The translations under genes and the position numbers were made by a program. A model generated the notes under the pieces. It was given only the letters and a program-made list of their open reading frames with translations. It was not told where the DNA came from and searched no databases. Below are positions 1-5,167 of a stretch of 6,174 nucleotides of DNA, piece by piece. The DNA is from CAYPOY01 sp964412395. GTDB taxonomy: Bacteria > Chloroflexota > Anaerolineae > B4-G1. Positions within the stretch are counted from its first letter, which is position 1. Each line of letters starts with the position of its first letter. The stretch is taken from NCBI GenBank assembly GCA_964412395.1, contig CAYPOY010000320.1:1-6174 (forward strand). Reading direction: 5' to 3'.

Positions 1-30
1 ACCTTTGGCTTTCGAGTTCCTCAAAGACTC

Positions 31-528
31 TCAAATGGATAAAGTCGAGTTGAAGTGGGTCAGCACGATCATCGCATCCAGGTCCAGCAATTTTTTGCCC
101 ATATAGGTATGCTTCAGGTAGGTGCCGTGCGGGACATCAACCTTGACGTCATCGAACCCGTAGTCGCCGTCGCAGATCCAGATCGGGCACGTGAGCGTCT
201 CCTCGGTCATGCCGTGGCGGGCAGCCGTCTTCAGCATGTCCTCCTTGGTGGCCCGGGAGCTGTACTCGTTGAAGCAGATGGTGGTGCAGTCAACCACGAC
301 GGGCTTGCCACCAAGTCTCTTGATCTCCTCGACGATAGATCTCACATACTGGGGACGCAGGCTCAGGGAACAGCCATGCTCACCCATGTGTATCTTGATG
401 CCTACCCAGTCGCCGGGCACGAAAAGCTCGCCCAGCCCCGCATCACGAAACACCTTGACGGCCTTAAACTTGATGCTCTCCTGCAAGGCCGCTGCTCGGT
501 CATTCATGAAAAACACTTCGGACGCCAT
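31..528 (-). CDS. Truncated DUF362-family protein (N-terminal half only)
   Basis: The 165-residue product matches the N-terminal part of the DUF362 family, which often carries an Fe-S ferredoxin domain further on and has no firmly assigned reaction. Recognisable stretches are VGIKIHMGEHG (42-52), the LRP...VRSIVEEIKRLGGKP segment (57-75), VVVDCTT (77-83), TAARHGM (101-107), CDGDYG (119-124) and DLDAMIVLTHF (149-159). Family members normally continue after the 'vlsHF' strand with a KGH / GFGGAIKN-like segment and reach well over 300 residues. Here the frame reads NSTLSI and stops at once, and I see no continuation in the other two frames down to base 1. The start is the ATG at 526-528, not the longer GTG frame to 639, because TAAGGAGT lies 9 bases upstream and family similarity begins there. 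The gene is probably a pseudogene or rearranged remnant; an assembly join is also possible. Family call fairly sure, function unknown. Confidence 0.72.
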   Translation of the reverse strand: MASEVFFMNDRAAALQESIKFKAVKVFRDAGLGELFVPGDWVGIKIHMGEHGCSLSLRPQYVRSIVEEIKRLGGKPVVVDCTTICFNEYSSRATKEDMLKTAARHGMTEETLTCPIWICDGDYGFDDVKVDVPHGTYLKHTYMGKKLLDLDAMIVLTHFNSTLSI

Positions 529-726
529 TTTGTTTTCACTCCTTATAGATTCGAAACTTCCTCGGTTATCACTCCACCTGCACACTACCAGGTGTGAAAC
601 CAGGTGGGCTATGTCGGGATGTCGTCTTCCCGGCACCACTGCGTCTTCATTACGCCTTGCATCACCTCCTTCTCGATATATCTGGGAGAGGCAGTTAGCC
701 CCTCAGCTAAGAACACCCTGACCAGG
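529..726. other. Gap between DUF362 remnant and MITE-like element
   Basis: About 200 bases with no convincing gene. On the minus strand it contains AAGGAGGTGAT (661-671), a full complement of the 16S rRNA tail. The next usable ATG (648-650) opens a frame of only 13 codons, ending at 609-611. There are also overlapping short inverted repeats around CACCTG/CAGGTG (575-580 with 589-594; a CACAC/GTGTG pair at 581-585 and 592-596). The stretch may be the former 3' end of the 112-residue gene to the right, displaced by the mobile element. I see no convincing promoter or terminator. Confidence 0.45.
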
Positions 727-728
727 TA

Positions 729-869
729 GTTTGCGGTACAAAACTGTTTTCCAGTGCTCCCAGCCCCCGTCCCGGGGGCGGTTTAGGCACAAAAACCGTG
801 TCAAAAAGCGGTCGTTTCCTGCATGGGCCGCCCCCGAGACGGGGGCTCTGAGCGTTTTGTACCGAGAAC
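729..869. mobile_element. MITE-like element, 141 bp, with terminal inverted repeats and TA flanks
   Basis: The ends are 16-base inverted repeats, 729-744 (GTTTGCGGTACAAAAC) and 854-869 (reverse complement GTTCTCGGTACAAAAC), matching at 14 of 16 bases. A second, inner inverted pair of 20 bases at 762-781 and 828-847 matches at 19 of 20. Each inner arm is itself nearly self-complementary (GCCCCC..GGGGGC), so the element can fold into a compound hairpin or cruciform. A TA dinucleotide flanks each end (727-728 and 870-871), as expected for TA-targeting IS630/Tc1-type elements. An alternative reading is a 4-base AGGT repeat at 724-727 and 871-874 with slightly longer ends. There is no room for a transposase, so it would be non-autonomous. 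The family assignment is inference; the repeat structure is directly visible. Confidence 0.72.
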
Positions 870-1207
870 TAGGTAAGGACTTGCGCCTTTGTGGCAACCA
901 ACCGTGCAAGCGCCTCCAACCGTTGTGCGAGGTCTGCAGCGGCCTCCTTGGCGGCAGGGGGATCATCGAGGGCCACCTTCAACTGGTTGGCGGCGTCAAG
1001 ACACTCCCGCGCCATATCGGTTCCCTGCTTCCCCCTTAGCCAAATCTTCCTTCGACACAGTTTGACCCACTTCATGGCTGAGGCGATGTACCCTTCGAAT
1101 TCGGAGAATTCCTCGTCCGAAAAGGGTCCCTTCAAATCGCCGAACTCACCAGAGACTTCCTTTACGATCCCATACACTTCTTCAATAATGTCCCTACCAT
1201 CAGCCAT
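869..1207 (-). CDS. Hypothetical protein, 112 residues, 3' end set by the MITE-like element
   Basis: I do not recognise this family. The product is predicted to be soluble and mostly helical: an acidic N-terminal half (DIIEEVYGIVKEV at 6-18, FSDEEFSEFEGY at 29-40), a basic patch (KLCRRKIWLRGK, 49-60) and an alanine-rich helix (AAKEAAADLAQRLEALARL, 85-103). It has no signal peptide, membrane segment or metal motif. The ATG at 1205-1207 is preceded by AAAGGAG (1219-1225), 11 bases away, which is slightly long. Upstream lie a structured leader and a terminator (1285-1371), suggesting conditional expression. The stop codon TAG (869-871) is made of the TA flank plus the first base of the mobile element, so the present C-terminus is probably secondary: joining across the element keeps the frame open to 609-611, giving about 151 residues. 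Real gene likely; function unknown. Confidence 0.65.
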   Translation of the reverse strand: MADGRDIIEEVYGIVKEVSGEFGDLKGPFSDEEFSEFEGYIASAMKWVKLCRRKIWLRGKQGTDMARECLDAANQLKVALDDPPAAKEAAADLAQRLEALARLVATKAQVLT

Positions 1208-1259
1208 AGTTCTGTTTTCTCCTTTCGATATAGTTGTTGTGTTTTCCTAATTATGGTGC

Positions 1260-1278
1260 AGCGGTGCCACGTACCGCT
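1260..1278 (-). promoter_or_regulatory. Short hairpin in the leader of the 112-residue gene
   Basis: AGCGGT (1260-1265) and ACCGCT (1273-1278) form a 6-bp stem with a 7-base loop. It lies between the terminator and the start codon of the 112-residue gene, about 50 bases ahead of the ATG. It could be part of the leader fold or a pause site. No function is claimed. Confidence 0.3.
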
Positions 1279-1284
1279 CTAGAT

Positions 1285-1333
1285 TGAAAAAGAGGCAACC
1301 CCTCAGCCGTCATAGCGGCTGAGGATTTGCCTC
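1285..1333 (-). terminator. Rho-independent terminator, possibly the off-state of a leader attenuator
   Basis: On the minus strand GAGGCAA (1333-1327) pairs with TTGCCTC (1298-1292), and CTCAGCCG (1323-1316) pairs with CGGCTGAG (1309-1302) around a 6-base loop, with a small internal loop between the two helices. A CTTTTTCAATCT tract follows. It lies about 165 bases past the stop of the CobW gene and about 80 bases before the 112-residue gene. It could therefore end the CobW transcript, attenuate the downstream gene, or both. Its 5' arm overlaps the conserved GGAGGC end of motif A, so the two structures compete for the same bases. Confidence 0.7.
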
Positions 1334-1371
1334 CTTTGCAAATACGGCGGGCATGGGAATTGCTCCCCACA
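1328..1371 (-). promoter_or_regulatory. Conserved RNA-like leader motif, copy A
   Basis: This stretch matches 2750-2794 at about 36 of 44 aligned bases, although both lie in noncoding DNA. Read on the minus strand it forms two helices. P1 is TGGG-GAGCAATT-CCCA (1369-1354). P2 joins TGCCCgCC (1353-1346) to GGAGGCA (1334-1328) with a bulged G and one mismatch, around a loop containing TGCA. The P1 loop GAGCAATT and the AAGGAGGC segment are identical in the two copies, while helix positions change in a compensatory way. The 3' side of P2 is also the 5' side of the terminator at 1285-1333, as in transcription-attenuating riboswitches. I cannot match it to a known class. Confidence 0.5.
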
Positions 1372-1429
1372 CCTTATCGCTCATTCGTCCATGAGGGATC
1401 GAGATGAGTCGGAGACACCACTATCCATT

Positions 1430-1458
1430 AATATCAACAATTTATGCTCATCTGACAA
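1430..1458 (-). promoter_or_regulatory. Possible sigma70 promoter for leader A and the 112-residue gene
   Basis: On the minus strand TTGTCA (1458-1453) is followed after 17 bases by GATATT (1435-1430), in a locally AT-rich stretch. TATTAAT, three bases further on, is an alternative -10. It would start a transcript near 1423, giving a leader of about 215 bases that contains motif A and the terminator. It is only a moderate match to consensus. It lies just past the end of the CobW gene, so motif A could instead be reached by read-through from CobW. Confidence 0.35.
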
Positions 1459-1498
1459 CTAATTCTACGTGCACCCCCGACAATACTGAGGAACGGGT

Positions 1499-2578
1499 CT
1501 ATGCCACGCAGGCACTGAATGATTTTTGAAGCTCCTCCACGTCATCCAGTCCCTCCCCGATAAGCACGATAACGCTCTCTCGCTCCTCATCTGGCTTCCA
1601 GAGCCGGTCAGCTTTCGAGTGAAAGGTCTTCCGCACGCCCTGGAATACGAAGCGATGATCGCTACCTGCAAAGTTGAGGAATCCCTTGCTGCGCAGGATC
1701 TTGTTGCCTCGGCTCACGAACAGATTTTTGATCCACACGTTGATCTTTTCCTTGTCCAGCAGACGCTTCTCGGATAGCACCACGCTCTGGATATCGTCCA
1801 CCTTCTCCTCCCCGTCGTGTCCTGCTTCCCGAACCCCATCAGGGTTGGGGAAACTCTTTGGCTTGAAAGCGGCGTCGAACAGGCCAACGTTCAGAACCTT
1901 ACTGAGATCAACGCGCGCGTACTCGGTCCGGTAGATCCTGGCCAGCGTATTGATCCTGTGCAGCCGCTGTTCCAGCCTGCTCACTTTTTCCTCGTCTGCC
2001 AGGTCAATTTTGTTGATCAGAAAAATATCGGCAAAGGCAACCTGCTGGCGCGCTAACTTGTACTCGTCCAGGTTCAGTTCACCATACTCTGCATCCACCA
2101 GGACGATGTAGCTATCCAGGCGATAGTGATCGCGCAATCGCTCCAGGAAGAACAGCCTGACCAGATATTCCGGCATATCGAGCCCACTGGTCTCCATCAG
2201 CAAATAGTCAAAGTCAACATCCTGCCACGAAAAATTCCCGCCCCCCAGTTTGTCACATCGGGAGTACAGGTTTTCCATAGCCCAGAAGAGTTTGAGTTGG
2301 GGGTCGGCAAAGATGCAGCCGCCCGCCATCAACTGGACGTTCACATCCTCGTCCACGATCAGCTTGTGGTCCACCCCAACGACCCCGTATTCTCTGATGA
2401 TAACTTCCATCCTCGTACCCTGCTGCTCGGTCAGGATATAGTTGAGCAGCGTAGTCTTGCCTGCTCCCAAAAATCCACCGATAATAGCTACAGGCTTACG
2501 CAAACCTGGGTCCGGGGACTTGGTCAGGCCCTTTGCAGTTTGGGCCGCACGAATCAATACTGGAGCTCCCTCTACCAA
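1499..2578 (-). CDS. CobW/COG0523-family GTPase with degenerate CxCC motif
   Basis: A 359-residue G3E-family P-loop GTPase, the group that includes CobW and metallochaperones which load or traffic metals such as Zn, Co or Fe. Visible parts are the Walker A GGFLGAGKTT (34-43), the switch region REYGVVGVD (62-70, usually NEFG...), ETSG (129-132) for Walker B, NKID (189-192) for guanine recognition, and a CobW C-terminal domain (about 264-355, with HRFVFQGVRKTF). The metal motif, normally GCxCC, reads GCIFA (87-91): only Cys88 remains. No histidine-rich loop is present. The start is TTG (2576-2578), chosen because AAGGAGGG (2584-2591) sits 5 bases upstream and the Walker A position fits; residues 1-25 form an extra N-terminal segment. 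It is preceded by a long signal-rich leader. The family call is firm; the metal or target protein is unknown. Confidence 0.9.
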   Translation of the reverse strand: MVEGAPVLIRAAQTAKGLTKSPDPGLRKPVAIIGGFLGAGKTTLLNYILTEQQGTRMEVIIREYGVVGVDHKLIVDEDVNVQLMAGGCIFADPQLKLFWAMENLYSRCDKLGGGNFSWQDVDFDYLLMETSGLDMPEYLVRLFFLERLRDHYRLDSYIVLVDAEYGELNLDEYKLARQQVAFADIFLINKIDLADEEKVSRLEQRLHRINTLARIYRTEYARVDLSKVLNVGLFDAAFKPKSFPNPDGVREAGHDGEEKVDDIQSVVLSEKRLLDKEKINVWIKNLFVSRGNKILRSKGFLNFAGSDHRFVFQGVRKTFHSKADRLWKPDEERESVIVLIGEGLDDVEELQKSFSACVA

Positions 2579-2705
2579 AGTTTCCCTCCTTATTCAGTGT
2601 TCAGTCGAAAATCCACTTTGTCCCCGTCCCTCGATAAATACAAAAAGGAAGCTGCCCTGCCTTTATCCGTCGTCGGCTACTGGGCTCTCGGCGTTTCCCT
2701 CCTGA

Positions 2706-2731
2706 AACACCGGTGTTACCAGCTAGCTGGT
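2706..2731. promoter_or_regulatory. Two perfect palindromes back to back (candidate operators)
   Basis: AACACCGGTGTT (2706-2717) and ACCAGCTAGCTGGT (2718-2731) are each perfectly self-complementary, 12 and 14 bases long, and abut with no gap; their centres are 13 bases apart. Zero-loop palindromes fit dimeric DNA-binding proteins better than RNA hairpins. They lie about 130-150 bases ahead of the CobW start codon, just downstream of motif B in the direction of transcription. No regulator is encoded in the window. Confidence 0.45.
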
Positions 2732-2749
2732 CACGGGTCATAAGCAGAG

Positions 2750-2793
2750 CGCCTCCTTATGCAGGAACGGCAGGCGTGAGAATTGCTCCTCAC
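2750..2793 (-). promoter_or_regulatory. Conserved RNA-like leader motif, copy B
   Basis: Second copy of the motif at 1328-1371, about 170-215 bases ahead of the CobW start. On the minus strand P1 is (G)TGAG-GAGCAATT-CTCA(C) (2793-2776), and P2 joins CGCCTgCC (2776-2769) to GGAGGCG (2756-2750) with the same bulged G. Relative to copy A, the third P1 pair is T-A rather than C-G or its equivalent, and the closing P2 pair is C-G instead of T-A, so pairing is kept while sequence changes. Unlike copy A, no strong T-tailed terminator follows at once. AAGGAGG here lies 10 bases before an ATG (2739-2741), so control at translation is conceivable. Confidence 0.48.
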
Positions 2794-2944
2794 ATCGTAG
2801 ACAATGATCTTGAAGCGAGGCAGAATATAACAATCCCATGCCGTCTCCTAATCGACGTCTTGGCTGAGGTTCCCGATTTCTGTCACCGGAGGGGCGAGTA
2901 TAACCCACCGGCCATTCTGGCTTTAGCTTGTGTGGTGATGATAT

Positions 2945-2999
2945 GTATGGGGTTATCTGTATGGGGTTATCTGTATGGGGTTATCTGTATGGGGTTATC
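2945..2999. repeat. Tandem repeat, 14-base unit, four copies
   Basis: The unit GTATGGGGTTATCT occurs at 2945-2958, 2959-2972, 2973-2986 and 2987-2999. The first three are identical and the last lacks only the final base of the unit. A unit length that is not a multiple of three in a gene-free region argues against coding. It lies inside the presumed leader of the CobW gene, about 150 bases upstream of motif B. It may be a slippage-prone variable repeat or an array of protein-binding sites. Confidence 0.9.
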
Positions 3000-3147
3000 G
3001 TAGCAAAAGTGCCGTTGTGGTGGCGGCATCTCACAAGTGCTGGCTGATCCGTGCAACACGATCATTTCACTGGCTCGATGTGTGGGCTAGCGAGACCAAT
3101 GTGACTTTTGCCTGTCGTTGCTCTGCTGCCTGGGCTGTGATTATTTC

Positions 3148-3175
3148 ATTGTATCACAAGATTTCAAGTTGTCAA
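3148..3175 (-). promoter_or_regulatory. Near-consensus sigma70 promoter facing the CobW gene
   Basis: On the minus strand TTGACA (3175-3170) matches the -35 consensus exactly. After 16 bases comes TACAAT (3153-3148), five of six matches to the -10 consensus, preceded by TG one base away, an extended -10. Transcription would begin near 3140 and run about 560 bases before the CobW start, through the tandem repeat, motif B and the palindromes. The promoter lies about 170 bases past the end of the transporter operon, so it would uncouple the CobW gene from it. Confidence 0.65.
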
Positions 3176-3347
3176 GTCCCCGTATTCATTCACTAATAAT
3201 GTTGGGCCTCCAAGATTTCGCGGGGTGCAATCGTCAGACCCTACCGTCGTCCCCGCCGGCACTTACTGCTCGATCTCCTCCGTGGCCAGCGCTGTTGGTA
3301 ACCCCGCTCGCCAGCAATGGCAGCCAGTTGACAGATCACAGACGTCC

Positions 3348-4067
3348 TCAGTGGCTCACGGGGCAGAAGCGTTCCAGGTGAAGTAACCTTGCTGCCCCCG
3401 ATACGGTAACCCCATAGAAAATGGCCGGCTTTGGTCCGTGAAGGAATCTAGCCAGGGTCCCATTTGCCGCAGTGGTTCCGGTCACCAGGGCCAGGTCACA
3501 CCATTCGAGATGCTCCGTGGTCTTCTCCGGCCCCCATATCCTCACCCCGTACTTTTCCTGGCCAATGTTTTCGCCGTCAAGATCGGTGACCCGCAGATCG
3601 AATTGCTGAGAGAGCGCCTCTGCCATTCGCGGCTGGAACCCCACCAGGGCTATCCTACGACCGCCGTGTTTCTCCCTCAAGTATTTGACCAATTCCTGGG
3701 CACACTTTGGTGGTTCCTCATTCTTGCAGTGGACGGTGCCCGAGACGAGCCCCAGGTATCTCATCACCGCATTGAGGGCAGAAACGAACACTGCCCGGCG
3801 GAAATTGTTCTTCAGGTCCATCTCCAGCACCTCGGTGAGAGTCCCGCTGAAGTCCCCGTACATATCGGTGAAGGCCTGCCCTTTGGCCCCCTGGAACTCC
3901 GCCTGCATCAGCCTTTCCTTTCCCTTGACCAGGGGGTAGTCCCTTTCCTCCGGGTTCCCAATAGCCTCCTCAGGGGAGAGGGGGAAGGCGCGGATGACAA
4001 TCGCTTTCGGCCCCAGGTTGTTTTGCTGGGCAATTCGAGCCAGGTCTTCCCGAAGAACTTTAAACAT
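3348..4067 (-). CDS. DUF4213/DUF364 putative heavy-metal chelation protein
   Basis: A 239-residue protein with the layout of the DUF4213-DUF364 family, a Rossmann-like group named for presumed metal chelation whose reaction is not established. Residues 1-130 match the N-terminal domain, including GQAFTDMYGDFSGTL (63-77), FRRAVFVSALNAVMRYLG (89-106) and TVHCKNEEPPKC (111-122). Residues 138-235 match DUF364: IALVGFQPRM (139-148), VTDLDGENIG (160-169), WCDLALVTGTT (189-199) and AIFYGVTVSGAARLL (215-229). His113, Cys114, Cys122, Cys190 and Cys235 are possible metal ligands. The ATG at 4065-4067 is preferred because GGAGGTGA lies 7 bases upstream; an in-frame ATG at 4119-4121 would overlap the previous gene and has no good ribosome site. 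It is probably the last gene of the ABC operon, 40 bases after the ATPase. Confidence 0.82.
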   Translation of the reverse strand: MFKVLREDLARIAQQNNLGPKAIVIRAFPLSPEEAIGNPEERDYPLVKGKERLMQAEFQGAKGQAFTDMYGDFSGTLTEVLEMDLKNNFRRAVFVSALNAVMRYLGLVSGTVHCKNEEPPKCAQELVKYLREKHGGRRIALVGFQPRMAEALSQQFDLRVTDLDGENIGQEKYGVRIWGPEKTTEHLEWCDLALVTGTTAANGTLARFLHGPKPAIFYGVTVSGAARLLHLERFCPVSH

Positions 4068-4107
4068 AGGTTCCTCACCTCCACATAGTCTTGTCACGTA
4101 GCGATGC

Positions 4108-5166
4108 TTACTGGCCGGCATCTTCGCAGACTCTTATCCTCTTTAACTTAAATATGAGGAAGACCTCCTGGCCCACCTCCAGGCCCGTGCCTTCAAAAAT
4201 ATGATGCGGCAGTTCTGCCACGATCTGATTGCCCCCAACCTTGACTGTTAGCCTGACCGATTCCAGGGAGACTCGTATGCCGGAGATAGCGCCCTTGAAT
4301 CGGTTGACTTTCGGACCGGGTGGCTTCATCGGGGAGACATATACGTCCCGGGGAAATAGCGCGATCCTCCGGATCGCATTCCCTTCGTGGGGGACGACTA
4401 CGGGCAATCCACCGCAGGTCGCCTCCACCAGCCCGTGACCCAGGCTGCGGGTGCTGTCACATTGCAGGATGTTGGGCGTTCCGATAAAGGCAACCACCTT
4501 TTCGTTTGCCGGCCAAAAGAAGACCTCCTCCGGTTTCCCCACCTGCTCTATGCGGCCCTCCTGAATGACAGCCACTCTATCGGCCATCTCCTCAGCCTCC
4601 GCCAGTTCGTGGGTCACATATAGCGTGGTGATTCCCAGCCTTCGCTGAAGCTGCTTCAACTCAACCCTCAGGTACCTGGAGGTCTGTAAGTCCAGGCTGT
4701 TCAGAGGCTCATCCAGAAGCAGGATTCCGGGAGAAGGAGCCAGGGCTCTGGCGAGGGCTACTCGTTGCATCTCTCCGCCGCTAAGGTGTCGGGGATAGCG
4801 GGAGACCAGGTGCTCAATCCTCATCAACGCGAGCAATTCCTCCACCCGGGCTTCCGCTTTCTCCCGGGGCCACCCCCGTGCCCTCAGGCCGTAGGCCACG
4901 TTCGAGGCTACGTCGAGGTGGGGAAACAGCACCAGGTTCTGGAACAGATAGCCCACTCCTCTCCTCTGTGGTGGCAGACCATCCACGGAGACGCCATCGA
5001 AGAGCACCGCACCCTCGTACTCGATCAAACCGGCAATGACGTTGAGCAAAGTGGTTTTTCCTGCCCCGTTCGGCCCCAGGAGCACCAGTAACTCGCCCGG
5101 AAGAACCTGGAGGTTTACCCCTCGGCAGGCGTAATTGTGTATGCCCCTGAGTTCGATCGCTGGCAT
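4108..5166 (-). CDS. ABC transporter ATP-binding protein with C-terminal TOBE-like domain
   Basis: A 352-residue importer ATPase, expected on the cytoplasmic face, that powers the permease encoded just upstream. It shows Walker A GPNGAGKTT (31-39), Q-loop Gln76 in YLFQN, signature LSGGEMQR (128-135), Walker B ILLLDEP (148-154) with Glu153, and switch His186 in YVTHE. Residues from about 240 form an extension with a TOBE-like stretch (about 285-350, FKGAISGIRVSLESVRLTVKV onward), as in ModC, WtpC, CysA and PotA types. Simple SsuB/TauB ATPases that pair with this permease class usually end near 250-270 residues, so the extension is notable. The ATG (5164-5166) follows the permease stop after one base, with GGTGGAG 6 bases upstream inside the permease end. 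Function as an ABC ATPase is firm; substrate unknown. Confidence 0.92.
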   Translation of the reverse strand: MPAIELRGIHNYACRGVNLQVLPGELLVLLGPNGAGKTTLLNVIAGLIEYEGAVLFDGVSVDGLPPQRRGVGYLFQNLVLFPHLDVASNVAYGLRARGWPREKAEARVEELLALMRIEHLVSRYPRHLSGGEMQRVALARALAPSPGILLLDEPLNSLDLQTSRYLRVELKQLQRRLGITTLYVTHELAEAEEMADRVAVIQEGRIEQVGKPEEVFFWPANEKVVAFIGTPNILQCDSTRSLGHGLVEATCGGLPVVVPHEGNAIRRIALFPRDVYVSPMKPPGPKVNRFKGAISGIRVSLESVRLTVKVGGNQIVAELPHHIFEGTGLEVGQEVFLIFKLKRIRVCEDAGQ

Positions 5167-5167
5167 G

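Larger units (their letters stand above)
2579..3347. other. Long intergenic region and leader ahead of the CobW gene
   Basis: About 770 bases separate the transporter operon from the CobW gene. The frames here look like chance: they run through the tandem repeat and lack family similarity. The region holds a near-consensus promoter (3148-3175), the 14-base tandem repeat (2945-2999), motif B (2750-2793) and the twin palindromes (2706-2731). A small imperfect hairpin lies at 3046-3063, with GATC..GTG pairing CAC..GATC around CAA. In 3181-3347, the part after the stop of the DUF364 gene, I see no clear terminator or gene. Confidence 0.5.

Noticed and set aside
55..597. Plus-strand open frame of 180 codons opposite the DUF362 gene
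   Set aside because: It is antisense to a gene with clear family similarity, has no ribosome site I can see, and its residues show no recognisable motif.
1302..1323. CGGCTGAGG on the minus strand resembling the TPP riboswitch GGCTGAGA box
   Set aside because: It is simply part of the terminator stem, and the other TPP conserved boxes are absent.
1465..1671. Minus-strand frame of 68 codons overlapping the CobW C-terminus
   Set aside because: It lies in another frame within the conserved C-terminal domain of the GTPase and has no independent support.
2640..2670. Possible terminator in the CobW leader (minus-strand CCTTTTTG tract)
   Set aside because: The sequence before the T tract forms only a weak, interrupted stem (AAG with CTT plus scattered pairs), not enough to call a terminator.
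2126..2743. Plus-strand frame of 205 codons opposite the CobW gene
   Set aside because: It runs antisense through the Walker A region of the GTPase and into the leader signals; it is a shadow frame.
2713..3196. Plus-strand frames running through the 14-base tandem repeat
   Set aside because: The repeat unit is not a multiple of three, the peptide is a low-complexity MGLSVWGY-type string, and no ribosome site or family similarity is visible.
3181..3347. Search for a terminator after the DUF364 gene
   Set aside because: No strong GC hairpin followed by a T tract is visible on the minus strand, so none is annotated.
3404..3416. GGTAACCCCATA resembling the complement of the 14-base tandem repeat
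   Set aside because: It lies inside the DUF364 coding sequence, matches only about nine bases, and is likely coincidence.
3438..4088. Plus-strand frame of 216 codons opposite the DUF364 gene
   Set aside because: It is antisense to a protein with strong family motifs and ribosome site; composition is that of a complementary shadow.
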